This document shows, piece after piece, positions 1 to 7,637 of a stretch of 20,814 bases of DNA. The notes below the pieces were generated by a model. That model saw nothing but the letters and a program-made list of their open reading frames with translations. It did no database searches and had not been told where the DNA came from. The stretch is from Bacilli bacterium. GTDB taxonomy: Bacteria; Bacillota_I; Bacilli_A; RFN20; CAG-826. A program made the position numbers and the translations under genes. Numbering within the stretch: position 1 is the stretch's first letter; each line of letters opens with the position of its first letter. The stretch covers positions 1 through 20,814 of the forward strand of contig JAFZLN010000062.1 in NCBI GenBank assembly GCA_017551465.1. The letters are read 5' to 3'.

Positions 1-423
1 AAACTTTCAAAGAAGATCATTGATGAAAACCAAATCATTTGTATCGAAGACTTGAAAGTGAAGAACATGATGAGTGATTCTAAATTAGCAAGAAACATAT
101 CTGATGTATCTTGGTCAAGATTTGTCTCTATGCTAATATATAAAGCTGATTGGTATGGTAGAAAAGTAATAAAAATTCCTTCTACTTATCCATCTAGCCA
201 ATTATGTCATGCATGTGGATATAAAAACTCGCTCACTAAAGACCTCGCTATTAGGAAATGGACTTGTCCTAAATGTGGATCTATTCATGATAGAGATATA
301 AATGCTGCTAGAAATATTCTAAGTAAGGGAATTGAAATACTTACAAAGGATGGGACACATCCGGATAGCTTGTTTATGCTTGGCTCGTTAGAGTCATCGA
401 GCAAGAAGCCCCCACTTCTCTAA
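1..423 (+). CDS. tnpB: TnpB-family RNA-guided nuclease (IS200/IS605 OrfB), C-terminal part only
   Basis: The frame is open from the first base of the window, so the 5' part lies outside; the visible part is about 140 residues ending at TAA 421-423. What is seen: a RuvC-II segment with the catalytic Glu (CIEDLKVKNM, about residues 15-24 of the fragment), then a zinc ribbon with two CxxC pairs (CHAC and CPKC), then RuvC-III (DRDINAARNIL) with its Asp. These are the standard TnpB C-terminal motifs, and both visible catalytic residues are intact; the RuvC-I Asp is outside the window. TnpB proteins are transposon-encoded nucleases guided by an omega RNA made from the element's right end. The last ~30 residues after RuvC-III are unlike the conserved core, and the stop codon lies inside the right-end hairpin, so protein and RNA signals overlap. 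No tnpA is visible; it could lie upstream or be absent. Confidence 0.93.
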   Translation, partial: KLSKKIIDENQIICIEDLKVKNMMSDSKLARNISDVSWSRFVSMLIYKADWYGRKVIKIPSTYPSSQLCHACGYKNSLTKDLAIRKWTCPKCGSIHDRDINAARNILSKGIEILTKDGTHPDSLFMLGSLESSSKKPPLL

Positions 424-460
424 GTGGTGGGAGTATGTCACCAAAGGAGGATATATATGA
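300..460 (+). ncRNA. Candidate omega RNA (TnpB guide RNA), boundaries uncertain
   Basis: In characterised TnpB systems the guide RNA overlaps the 3' end of tnpB and runs through the right end into flanking DNA, whose first ~16-20 bases act as the guide. By that rule the scaffold would cover the end of tnpB and the hairpin at 409-431, and the guide would start near 440 and read the tldD ribosome binding site and start codon. This is inferred from family knowledge; only the hairpin and the tnpB overlap are seen directly. Confidence 0.4.
409..431 (+). repeat. IS200/IS605 right-end hairpin with bulged T
   Basis: Bases 409-417 pair with 422-431 to give nine base pairs with a single unpaired T at 428 and a four-base loop (418-421). 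An imperfect stem with one bulged T is the usual look of IS200/IS605 end hairpins, where TnpA recognises the bulge in single-stranded DNA. In transcript form the same segment would be the 3' stem of the omega RNA scaffold. No run of T follows, so it does not look like an intrinsic terminator and transcription could continue into tldD. Confidence 0.75.
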
Positions 461-1863
461 TTAGTAAAAAGTTAGCTATTGAAGTACTCAATGCCGCTTT
501 AGAGACAGGTGCTGATTATGCTGAAATCTTTTATGAAGATAGCAGTGCTCATTCAGTGATGATTGAAAACGGCAAAGTTGAAACAACTAGCTCTAATTCC
601 TTATGTGGTGTTGGTTTACGTTTGTTAAAAAATAATCAATGTGTGTATGGATATACTAACGAATTAACCAAAAAAGGTTTATTAGCGTTAGCAAATTCCT
701 TAAACAAATCATTCCACGATAAGAGGATCATTACAGTTACTAAGTTAGACATGATCAAATGCAAAAATCGTAACCCAGTTACACGTAGCTATGATGATGT
801 TCCAGTTGAAGAAAAGATTGCTTTAATCCGTGAAGGTATTGATGAAATTCAATCCATGAAAGACCCACGTATCGTTAGAACATTTGGTGTCTTTGCTGAT
901 AACAAACGTTTTGTGGCGGTATTTAATTCTAAAGAAAAGTGGTTCAAACGCACCACTGAGTTCGGCAGAATGGTATTCCAAGTTATCGCTGCGGATCAAA
1001 ATGGTTTTGAAACAGGTTTTGAAGGTCCTGGTGCACAACACGCGATTGATTATTTTAGAACCGAAAAAGTTAATCCAAAGAAAGTGGCTAGAAAAGCCGC
1101 AGAAACCGCTCTTAAGATGTTAACAGCAGCAGAATGTCCAAGTGGCAAAATGCCAGTTGTCATAGGTAATGGTTGGGGTGGCGTTTTATTCCATGAATCA
1201 TGTGGTCACCCATTAGAATCAAGTGCAGTCGCTAAAGGTTTATCTTGTTTCTCGGAAAATAAGATTGGTGATTATATTGCTTCTCCAATCGTCAGTGCGG
1301 TGGATGACTCCACTATACCTGGTGAATGGGGCTCAATTGATATCGATGATGAAGGTAATCCAGGTACAAAGAGATTACTTATCAAAAATGGTAAACTCAA
1401 TGACTATATGATTGATGACTTAAATGGTCGTCGTATGGATAGACAAGGTAACGGTGCTTGTCGTAGACAAAACTACCGTTATATTCCAACATCTCGTATG
1501 TCTAATACCTACATCTGTAATGGTAAGAGCACACCAGAAGAAATCATTGCAGCGACTAAATTAGGTTTATATGCTGTTGGTTTCAACGGTGGTTCCGTTG
1601 ACCCAACAACTGGTGAATTTAACTTCGGTTGTTCTGAAGCTTACATCATTAGAGATGGTAAAATCGCTGAACCAGTTAAAGGTGCAACCTTAATTGGTAA
1701 GGGTTTTGAAATCTTAAAGAAAATTGATATGGTCGCAAATGACTTAGATTTAGCACAAGGTATGTGCGGTGCTTCTTCTGGTTCGATTAGAACTAACGTT
1801 GGTCAACCAACATTAAGAGTTAGTGAAGTGACCGTTGGTGGTAGAGGAGGAGAATTAAAATAA
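457..1863 (+). CDS. tldD: TldD metalloprotease subunit
   Basis: TldD is the catalytic subunit of the TldD/TldE zinc protease, a cytoplasmic enzyme that degrades unfolded or modified peptides; in some species it matures microcins or removes antitoxins. The HExxxH zinc motif is present (HESCGH, residues 246-251), and the third-ligand Cys is in NFGCSEAY (about residue 392). Length 468 is usual for the short Gram-positive type. The frame stays open upstream to a GTG at 424, but that start lies in the transposon hairpin. ATG 457 is chosen because AAAGGAGG at 443-450 sits six bases before it. It overlaps tldE by one base (TAATG), so the two are co-translated. The native promoter is not visible: the IS right end stops directly before the ribosome binding site, so expression may depend on read-through from the element. 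No peptide substrate gene is seen nearby. Confidence 0.95.
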   Translation: MISKKLAIEVLNAALETGADYAEIFYEDSSAHSVMIENGKVETTSSNSLCGVGLRLLKNNQCVYGYTNELTKKGLLALANSLNKSFHDKRIITVTKLDMIKCKNRNPVTRSYDDVPVEEKIALIREGIDEIQSMKDPRIVRTFGVFADNKRFVAVFNSKEKWFKRTTEFGRMVFQVIAADQNGFETGFEGPGAQHAIDYFRTEKVNPKKVARKAAETALKMLTAAECPSGKMPVVIGNGWGGVLFHESCGHPLESSAVAKGLSCFSENKIGDYIASPIVSAVDDSTIPGEWGSIDIDDEGNPGTKRLLIKNGKLNDYMIDDLNGRRMDRQGNGACRRQNYRYIPTSRMSNTYICNGKSTPEEIIAATKLGLYAVGFNGGSVDPTTGEFNFGCSEAYIIRDGKIAEPVKGATLIGKGFEILKKIDMVANDLDLAQGMCGASSGSIRTNVGQPTLRVSEVTVGGRGGELK

Positions 1864-3188
1864 TGGGTAAATATGATAAGTTTTTTGCTTTAGCAAAAGA
1901 AGCCGGACTCGAAGAAGTTGAACTCGTTATCTCCGAATCCCATAGTTTAAACATCTCCTTATTCCATGGAGAAGTTGATGAATACAAAGATAATAACGGT
2001 TATTCCATTGCCGCGAGAGGTATCTTAAACGGTAAATGTGGTTCTGCATCATGTGATGTTTGGAATAAAGAAAAAGCAGCATGGCTTGTTAAAGAAATTG
2101 TCGCTAATGCGAAAGTCATTGAAAATGATGATCCAATCTTCATCTTCAAAGGCAGTGAAAAATACCACAAAGTTAACACCTATAATAAAGAATTAGAGAA
2201 TGTTTCTATCAACGAAAAGATGAACAAACTTTACGCTTTAGAAAAAGCTTTAAAAGGCATTGATAAACGTGTTGTTGAAGTGGCGGGTTCTGAATATAGT
2301 GAAGCCACGGAAAAGCATACCCTTGTCAACTCAAATGGCCTTAGCTTAGTGCAAAAGAGCAACTACTTCACCTATGTAGCGCAATGTGTCGCTAAAGAGG
2401 GTGAACAAACAAAATCTGGTTATGATTTCTTCTTAAGTAATAAGTTTGAAGAATTCAATCCAGAAGAATTCGCTAAAAAGATTGTAAAGTTAACTGTTGA
2501 TCAATTGGGTGGCGAAGCCTGTGAATCTAACAAATATAAAGCAGTCTTACACCCAGATGTTGTCACAAGCTTAATGAGAGCGTATATCGGCCACGCTAAT
2601 GCCGAAGAAGTCCAAAAGAATTCTTCCTTGTTCATTGGTAAATTAGGCCAAAAGATTGCTTCTAGCAAAGTGACAATTGAAGATAAGCCACAGCAAAAGA
2701 ATGTTTTTGCTAGATGGTTTGATGATGAAGGCGTTGCCACATATAACAAGCCAATCATCAAAAATGGTAGATTAGAAACATACTTATATAACTTAACCAC
2801 TGCTGCTAAAGCAGGTGTACAAACAACCGGCAATGGTTATGGTGGCGGTTCTAAACGTGGTATCGCCTCTTCCTTCTTATCATTAAAACCAGGTAAGAAG
2901 TCATTAGAACAATTATTCGAAGAAGTTGGTAATGGTGTTTATATCACCGATGTCTCTGGTTTACATGCTGGATTAAATCCACAATCTGGTAACTTCTCTC
3001 TTCAATCCACTGGTTTCATGATTGAAAATGGCAAGAAAGGTAAACCATTAGACTTAATTACCGTTTCTGGTAACTTATTAGAAATCTTCAAAGATGTCTT
3101 AGAAGTTGGTAATGATGTCACTGTTTCACCTTCAGGTGTTTCCGCTGAATCATTATTGATTAAGAAGATTGTTGTCTCCGGAAAATAA
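1863..3188 (+). CDS. tldE: TldE/PmbA metalloprotease partner subunit
   Basis: TldE (PmbA) is the non-catalytic homologue that pairs with TldD to form the protease; family members lack the zinc motif, and no HExxxH is seen here. Typical family features are visible: a C-terminal Gly-rich block near residues 320-330, a segment reading GLNPQSGNFSLQSTGFMIENG around residues 360-380, and ITVSGNLLEIFKDV near residue 400. Length 441 fits. The start ATG overlaps the tldD stop by one base, with GAGGAGGAG some ten bases upstream inside the tldD end. The gene is followed closely by an intrinsic terminator, so the pair forms a two-gene transcription unit. Confidence 0.94.
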   Translation: MGKYDKFFALAKEAGLEEVELVISESHSLNISLFHGEVDEYKDNNGYSIAARGILNGKCGSASCDVWNKEKAAWLVKEIVANAKVIENDDPIFIFKGSEKYHKVNTYNKELENVSINEKMNKLYALEKALKGIDKRVVEVAGSEYSEATEKHTLVNSNGLSLVQKSNYFTYVAQCVAKEGEQTKSGYDFFLSNKFEEFNPEEFAKKIVKLTVDQLGGEACESNKYKAVLHPDVVTSLMRAYIGHANAEEVQKNSSLFIGKLGQKIASSKVTIEDKPQQKNVFARWFDDEGVATYNKPIIKNGRLETYLYNLTTAAKAGVQTTGNGYGGGSKRGIASSFLSLKPGKKSLEQLFEEVGNGVYITDVSGLHAGLNPQSGNFSLQSTGFMIENGKKGKPLDLITVSGNLLEIFKDVLEVGNDVTVSPSGVSAESLLIKKIVVSGK

Positions 3189-3207
3189 GATATTATCAAA
3201 CAAAAAT

Positions 3208-3235
3208 AGACCGTTATTAATGACGGTCTTTTTTT
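3208..3235 (+). terminator. Intrinsic terminator after tldE
   Basis: AGACCGT (3208-3214) pairs with ACGGTCT (3223-3229) around an eight-base loop and is followed by seven T residues (3229-3235). It lies 20 bases after the tldE stop and separates the protease pair from the nuclease gene. Confidence 0.9.
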
Positions 3236-3251
3236 ATGTTATATATTCGTA

Positions 3252-3257
3252 TATAAT
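3252..3257 (+). promoter_or_regulatory. -10 box of a probably leaderless promoter for the nuclease lipoprotein
   Basis: A perfect TATAAT at 3252-3257 ends nine bases before the ATG at 3267, so transcription would start about two or three bases before the start codon. There is no purine-rich ribosome binding site between them. The -35 position falls in the T-run of the preceding terminator and shows no clear TTGACA. A leaderless mRNA is the simplest reading; other promoters farther upstream cannot be excluded. Confidence 0.5.
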
Positions 3258-3266
3258 GTGCGTGCT

Positions 3267-4667
3267 ATGAAAACGAAAAATATATCCATAATCCTTACAG
3301 CAGTCGCTTTAATTTTGAGTGGCTGCAACAATCCACGTACTTCGAGTACAGTTACAAGCTCATCCATTGAGGATAGCACAAGCAGTGTTGTTTCTTCAGA
3401 TTCCACTGCTTCATCAGTAGATACTAGTAGCAATACCACTACATCATCTACTACTTCGTCCACTACTTCTAGTTCAAATACAACTAGTAACAGTAGTACT
3501 CCAAGCGGTGATCCAACTTGGAACATCAATATATCTTTAAGAGGTGCAGAATTTAGAAATGCCTTGCAAACACTTATGGCGGGCAAAAGAACTAGAACCA
3601 CAACATATAGTGAATGTAAATCAATAGGCGCTAAAGCGGCAGCGTATCCAAATGCTAATTCTTCAACGTTCGTGCCTTTCTATCACGATTCTTCTAGACT
3701 TGCCACATCAGGTGAATGCAATAGAGAACATACTTGGCCAAATTCCAGAGGAACTGGAACAGAAGGTCCAGGTGCCGATCCATTTATCATAAGACCAACA
3801 TTAACAAGTGAGAATACTGATCGTGGTAATAAATTCTATGGCACTGGAAGTAGTGAATGGGATCCAGCATCATGTGGTTTTGAAGCATCACGTGGTGAAT
3901 CCGCGAGAGTTATTCTCTATGCTGCCACTATGTATTATAAAGAAGGCTTATCACTATCTAATAATCCAGGTGATAGTACTAGCTTAAAAACAATGGGTAC
4001 TCTTTCCACCTTATTAGCGTGGAACACTACCTACGCTCCAACACCAATCGAAATTCAAATTAATAACTACTTAAGCAATCAAGGCTATGGTCGTAATCCA
4101 TTCGTTGATCATCCAGAATATGCAACTTATATTTGGAACAATAGTGGTCTTATCGGTGGAGAACTTCCACCTAGTGAAGATGACTTCAAAAACGGCTTAA
4201 ATATTGAAAGTACACTTGGCAATATCGATGGAAAAGAATATGTTATTGCATCTAGCGATTCCGCTTCATCATTCTCCTATTTCGCCATGGATAATGAAGC
4301 AAAAGCAGATAACTTACCTTGGTATATCAAGCCAATTGCTTGTTCAGTGAATAACGATAAGACAAAACTTATCGCTAATAATGGTGCTACTTTGAAATAC
4401 TATAAGTTCATTAAACAAAGCGATGGAAATTACTATATTCAAAGTAAAGAAAATAGTAAGTATTTATTCGGTTATATCGATGGTACTCACTACAGCATTG
4501 GTTTAGGAAGTACTCCTACTAACGGTGGTTCATTATCATGGAACATCACCACAAGCAGTAAAGGCTTTGTGATGAAGAATGCCGCTAATGTTTACTTAGA
4601 ATATTACAATGGTTCATTCTGTGGCTACAAGAATGCTCCATCAGTTCCTATCTATCTATTCCATTAA
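3267..4667 (+). CDS. Surface lipoprotein with endonuclease I domain
   Basis: The 466-residue product has a lipoprotein signal peptide (Lys-rich start, hydrophobic core, lipobox LSGC with Cys20), then a Ser/Thr-rich low-complexity linker at about 24-82. A nuclease domain of the endonuclease I type (EndA/NucM, ββα-metal fold) follows at about 90-300. Its motifs are visible: NREHTWP (152-158, likely general-base His155), DPFIIRPT (171-178), ENTDRGN (182-188, metal-binding Asn), and the family's closing NPFVDHPEYATYIW. A C-terminal region (about 305-466), probably β-rich and repetitive, is not recognised and may bind a surface or sugar. The likely role is extracellular DNA/RNA degradation for nucleotide scavenging, anchored outside the membrane. 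The start is ATG 3267, not the in-frame GTG 3258, because the signal peptide begins there. No ribosome binding site is visible. Confidence 0.88.
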   Translation: MKTKNISIILTAVALILSGCNNPRTSSTVTSSSIEDSTSSVVSSDSTASSVDTSSNTTTSSTTSSTTSSSNTTSNSSTPSGDPTWNINISLRGAEFRNALQTLMAGKRTRTTTYSECKSIGAKAAAYPNANSSTFVPFYHDSSRLATSGECNREHTWPNSRGTGTEGPGADPFIIRPTLTSENTDRGNKFYGTGSSEWDPASCGFEASRGESARVILYAATMYYKEGLSLSNNPGDSTSLKTMGTLSTLLAWNTTYAPTPIEIQINNYLSNQGYGRNPFVDHPEYATYIWNNSGLIGGELPPSEDDFKNGLNIESTLGNIDGKEYVIASSDSASSFSYFAMDNEAKADNLPWYIKPIACSVNNDKTKLIANNGATLKYYKFIKQSDGNYYIQSKENSKYLFGYIDGTHYSIGLGSTPTNGGSLSWNITTSSKGFVMKNAANVYLEYYNGSFCGYKNAPSVPIYLFH

Positions 4668-4682
4668 TGCAATTAAAACAAT

Positions 4683-4710
4683 AAAAACGTCTCAGCTTGA
4701 GACGTTTTTT
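4683..4710. terminator. Bidirectional terminator between convergent units
   Basis: CGTCTCA (4688-4694) pairs with TGAGACG (4698-4704) around a three-base loop. Five A residues (4683-4687) lie on one side and six T residues (4705-4710) on the other, so it can stop the plus-strand nuclease transcript and the minus-strand operon ending at 4729. Confidence 0.9.
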
Positions 4711-4728
4711 AATGCTTAATATATTTAA

Positions 4729-5892
4729 CTATTTCTCTGCAACTTGAAGCTTGTAGCCTTCTAATTCCCAGTTAGGATGAGCAGCACAAACTTTATCAAG
4801 CGCTTCATTGAATAAAGTTAATTCGGTTTGTTGTCTATTCTTTGGAGTATGTTTGAATGCACGATAGACATTATTTAAAGCGATAATACATTCGCTTCTA
4901 GATTTATCTAATAAGCCAGACATTAATAAATAAGCACGGATAGACGCCATAGAAACATCGTTAGAGATTTCTCTTCTTTCAGAAACTGGGACTTCCTTTT
5001 CATAGTAGACTTTAGCTTCTTCTAAATCCTTAGTAATTAAATTGATATAAATCTTTTGCGCTCTTGCGCGGATATACACTTTAGCGTCAACGCCTTCTTT
5101 CGCGGCGATAATCTTATCTAAGATTTCTTCTGCCGCGGCATATTCTTTCTTATCTAATAAAGCATAAACTTTGTTTAAGTTAAGATCAGCGGTGAAGTTA
5201 GTGATTTCATCAAAGATTTTAACTTCAACGTTATCGTGGCCTTGTTGGATTTCGTATTCCACTCTTAAGAGTTCATTGAATGCGGCTCTATTCTTTGGGT
5301 TAGAAACCATTGTTAAACGATATCCATCGGTCATGGAGTCGATACGGAAAGGTAAGATGTTATAAACTAGAATAACTAAACCAATCGCTCCAATAGTAAT
5401 CGCGGAATAAGCAATGTCAGTAAGGACTCTATTTTCAGCATCTTTAAATAATGAGAATAAGATCATAACCACAACTGCTTCAATAACAAAGAATAATGAA
5501 CCAAATAATAGATATGGGTATGGATTTGCTTTGTCCGCCATACCTTGCTTTGGAACAATTTTAGTTTCACCGGTTAAGCCATCGAATGAGGCAAATTTAA
5601 CTTTTCTTTTGCCTTCTTCTTTGTAGAAGCAAAGACCAAGGATAGTAACACTGATGATATCGTATTTACCAACTTTAGCGCCTAATACGTGACCAAGTTC
5701 ATATAAGGAAGCGTTTAAGATAGCACCCACTATAACCGAGCCACCAACGTAAAGGATATATGCAAAGCCATTCCAAACACCATTTAATGCACTTTGTGAA
5801 TTATGTGTTTGTAAAACGGTAATGCCAAAGACAATCGCTAAGGCAATGATAATCAAATAAACTATTAATCCTAATATATCTTCTTTTTTCAT
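4729..5892 (-). CDS. M50 (site-2 protease)-like membrane protein with degenerate zinc motif
   Basis: The 387-residue protein has about four predicted membrane segments (roughly 8-28, 40-62, 125-148, 160-180) and a soluble, probably cytoplasmic, helical C-terminal half (about 200-387) that may form TPR-like repeats. The segment YELGHVLGAKVG (64-75) matches the M50 consensus HExGHxxxA except that the first zinc His is Tyr64; Glu65 and His68 remain. A second M50-like block (NILPFRIDSMTDG, 178-190) keeps an Asp at the expected place. Known M50 enzymes cut membrane-embedded regulators; with one zinc ligand lost this one is probably inactive or altered, which is inference. It is the last gene of the five-gene operon: its AGGAGG (5901-5906) overlaps the stop of the dehydrogenase gene. 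A single base change (tat from cat) would explain Tyr64. Confidence 0.6.
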   Translation of the reverse strand: MKKEDILGLIVYLIIIALAIVFGITVLQTHNSQSALNGVWNGFAYILYVGGSVIVGAILNASLYELGHVLGAKVGKYDIISVTILGLCFYKEEGKRKVKFASFDGLTGETKIVPKQGMADKANPYPYLLFGSLFFVIEAVVVMILFSLFKDAENRVLTDIAYSAITIGAIGLVILVYNILPFRIDSMTDGYRLTMVSNPKNRAAFNELLRVEYEIQQGHDNVEVKIFDEITNFTADLNLNKVYALLDKKEYAAAEEILDKIIAAKEGVDAKVYIRARAQKIYINLITKDLEEAKVYYEKEVPVSERREISNDVSMASIRAYLLMSGLLDKSRSECIIALNNVYRAFKHTPKNRQQTELTLFNEALDKVCAAHPNWELEGYKLQVAEK

Positions 5893-5904
5893 GAAGATGT
5901 CCTC

Positions 5905-7077
5905 CTATAGGCAACTCTCAATAATTGTTTGCACCACTTCTTGATCCATGTTCTTTTTAGGATGCTCAATTATTCTAGTGCCGTTATTCGTCACAATGTT
6001 AACTATACGCTTAATATCAACATTTTTAATACCTAAATCTTTAAATGTTGCAGGCATACCTAAAGAATTGAATAATTTTTCAATTTCTTTAATGCCCGCT
6101 TTAGCGTTTTCCATTTTGTCTTTTTTATGTAAATCAAAGACATTCATGGCTAATTTATTAAACTTATCAACATCGTAATTAACATAGTATTTAGCCCAGG
6201 CTGGGAATAAGACCGCTAAACCAGCAGCGTGTGCGACTTGTGGATACACACCTGATACAGCATGTTCAATTTGATGAACGAACAATAACATCTTCTTGCC
6301 AATACTGGTCAAACCGTTATGTGATAAAGATGACATGAGCATTAAGACTGCCCTTGCATCATAATCTGTTGGATTTTCATTCACCACTTTTGCGGCTTTA
6401 ATCACAGATCTTAATAAAGCTTCAGCAAAGCCATCAGCGGGTTCGTTATCACTAGAAGCATGGAAATATCTTTCTAAAGTGTGCATCATGATATCCACAA
6501 TGCCATAAGCAGTTTGAACTTTAGAAACACTATAAGTAAGTTTTGGATTTTCGATAGCGAAAACTGGTCTAACAATATCATCGTTAAAGCCCATCTTAAT
6601 TTGTTTTTCATCATCTTGAATAACACAAGAATTAGACGTTTCACTACCAGAAGCGGCAATTGTTAAAATGACACCAATTGGTAATGCTTTCTTTGGTTTA
6701 GCGATATGTAAATTAAAATCAAAGGAGTTACCACTATAGAAGTAGCCAACCGCAATATTTTTCGCAGTATCAATAACTGAACCACCACCAATAGCGAGTA
6801 TTAAGTTAGGAGCAAAAATACGTGCTTCTTCAATACCCTTATGGCATAAATCAATTGTTGGATTAGGTCTTACACCTTCTAAAATTTGGTAATGAATACC
6901 TTCTTTATCTAGTGATTGAGTAACTCTCGCTAATAGACCATTTCTTTTAACAGAGCCTTGACCAATAACGATATAAACTCTTTTATATCCACCTTGTAAG
7001 CAAATCTGTCCAATTAACTCTTCTTTGTTATTACCAAAGTAGATCTTTGTAGGACTAACAAAATCGAAATCTATCAT
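5905..7077 (-). CDS. Iron-containing alcohol dehydrogenase (BdhA/YqhD type)
   Basis: This is a group III, metal-dependent NAD(P)H alcohol/aldehyde dehydrogenase of the cytoplasm; close families reduce butanal and other aldehydes to alcohols. The nucleotide-binding GGGSVID is at 97-103, and the metal ligands of the family are present: Asp195 and His199 (in IVDIMMHT), His268 or His272 (HQIEH), and His283 (VAHAAG). The spacing between the last two histidine regions is one residue longer than in YqhD. Length 390 is normal. The start overlaps the end of the TetR gene by four bases (ATGA), with GGAGG at 7089-7093 upstream, so it is translationally coupled and likely under that regulator. The substrate cannot be told from sequence. 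Confidence 0.92.
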   Translation of the reverse strand: MIDFDFVSPTKIYFGNNKEELIGQICLQGGYKRVYIVIGQGSVKRNGLLARVTQSLDKEGIHYQILEGVRPNPTIDLCHKGIEEARIFAPNLILAIGGGSVIDTAKNIAVGYFYSGNSFDFNLHIAKPKKALPIGVILTIAASGSETSNSCVIQDDEKQIKMGFNDDIVRPVFAIENPKLTYSVSKVQTAYGIVDIMMHTLERYFHASSDNEPADGFAEALLRSVIKAAKVVNENPTDYDARAVLMLMSSLSHNGLTSIGKKMLLFVHQIEHAVSGVYPQVAHAAGLAVLFPAWAKYYVNYDVDKFNKLAMNVFDLHKKDKMENAKAGIKEIEKLFNSLGMPATFKDLGIKNVDIKRIVNIVTNNGTRIIEHPKKNMDQEVVQTIIESCL

Positions 7078-7637
7078 GATTTATTGGTCCTCCATCTATA
7101 GTCTAATAAGTCGATTATTTCCTTGCGCATATTTTCATCGTTTTCAAAGCAGAAGCAAGCGAGTAGGCCACTTAATGTTTTACTCTTATGCGTTGATAAG
7201 TAATAAACAATGCTATTGGAATAAGCGAATGCTCTAAAGCGAACGATATTCTTCTTCTCGTTACCGTTTATTCTTTTACTATCGGCAATATTATTGATGA
7301 ATTTTGTGAAACAACGATAGCAAGTGTTATAGATGAACTCGACGAATAAATCTTTACCTGCGGAATTAAGTGTTTCATCAATAAACCTTTCGTTTTTTAA
7401 GTAATAGTTATAAATCGAAATAGCCATTTCTTCAGAATTATTAACATCATCAATTCCTGGAATGGTTTCATTAAGGAACACTAACGCTAATAAGTCATAA
7501 ATATCATGGAAGTGATAGTAAAATGTCTGCCTATTGACTCTACAACGGCGTGTTAAAGCGGCCACTGATATTTCTTCAAGTGGCATTTCTGACATCATGT
7601 TTTTTAATGCTTCTGCGAAGCGATGTTCAGTTTTCAC
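7074..7637 (-). CDS. TetR/AcrR-family transcriptional regulator
   Basis: The 187-residue protein has the N-terminal TetR helix-turn-helix at about residues 22-47, ending in the characteristic TFYYHFHDIYDLL. The C-terminal ligand or dimer domain is of the short DhaS-like type. It starts at GTG 7637, which overlaps the psuG stop (GTGA, four bases), and its own stop overlaps the dehydrogenase start. Because it sits inside the operon it probably autoregulates it; the effector is unknown. An inverted repeat near the operon start (9974-9989) is a possible but unproven operator. Confidence 0.88.
   Translation of the reverse strand: MKTEHRFAEALKNMMSEMPLEEISVAALTRRCRVNRQTFYYHFHDIYDLLALVFLNETIPGIDDVNNSEEMAISIYNYYLKNERFIDETLNSAGKDLFVEFIYNTCYRCFTKFINNIADSKRINGNEKKNIVRFRAFAYSNSIVYYLSTHKSKTLSGLLACFCFENDENMRKEIIDLLDYRWRTNKS

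Larger units (their letters stand above)
1..440 (+). mobile_element. IS200/IS605-type element, right part with right end
   Basis: The element is recognised from the tnpB fragment and the subterminal hairpin at 409-431. IS200/IS605 elements have no terminal inverted repeats and no target duplication; their ends are defined by such hairpins and short cleavage motifs a few bases outside. The exact right boundary is not provable here, but a site within about 10-15 bases after the hairpin (near 435-445) is likely, which puts it directly against the tldD ribosome binding site. The left end is outside the window. Confidence 0.75.

Noticed and set aside
424..456. Longer tldD starting at GTG 424
   Set aside because: This start is inside the transposon hairpin with no ribosome binding site; ATG 457 has AAAGGAGG at ideal spacing.
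3336..3512. Tandem DNA repeat in the Ser/Thr stretch
   Set aside because: The codons vary and no fixed repeat unit is kept; it is low-complexity coding sequence rather than a true repeat array.
3239..3601. Minus-strand open frame opposite the Ser/Thr linker of the lipoprotein
   Set aside because: It is a Val/Leu-rich mirror of the AGT/ACT-rich coding repeats, has no ribosome binding site and no family resemblance.
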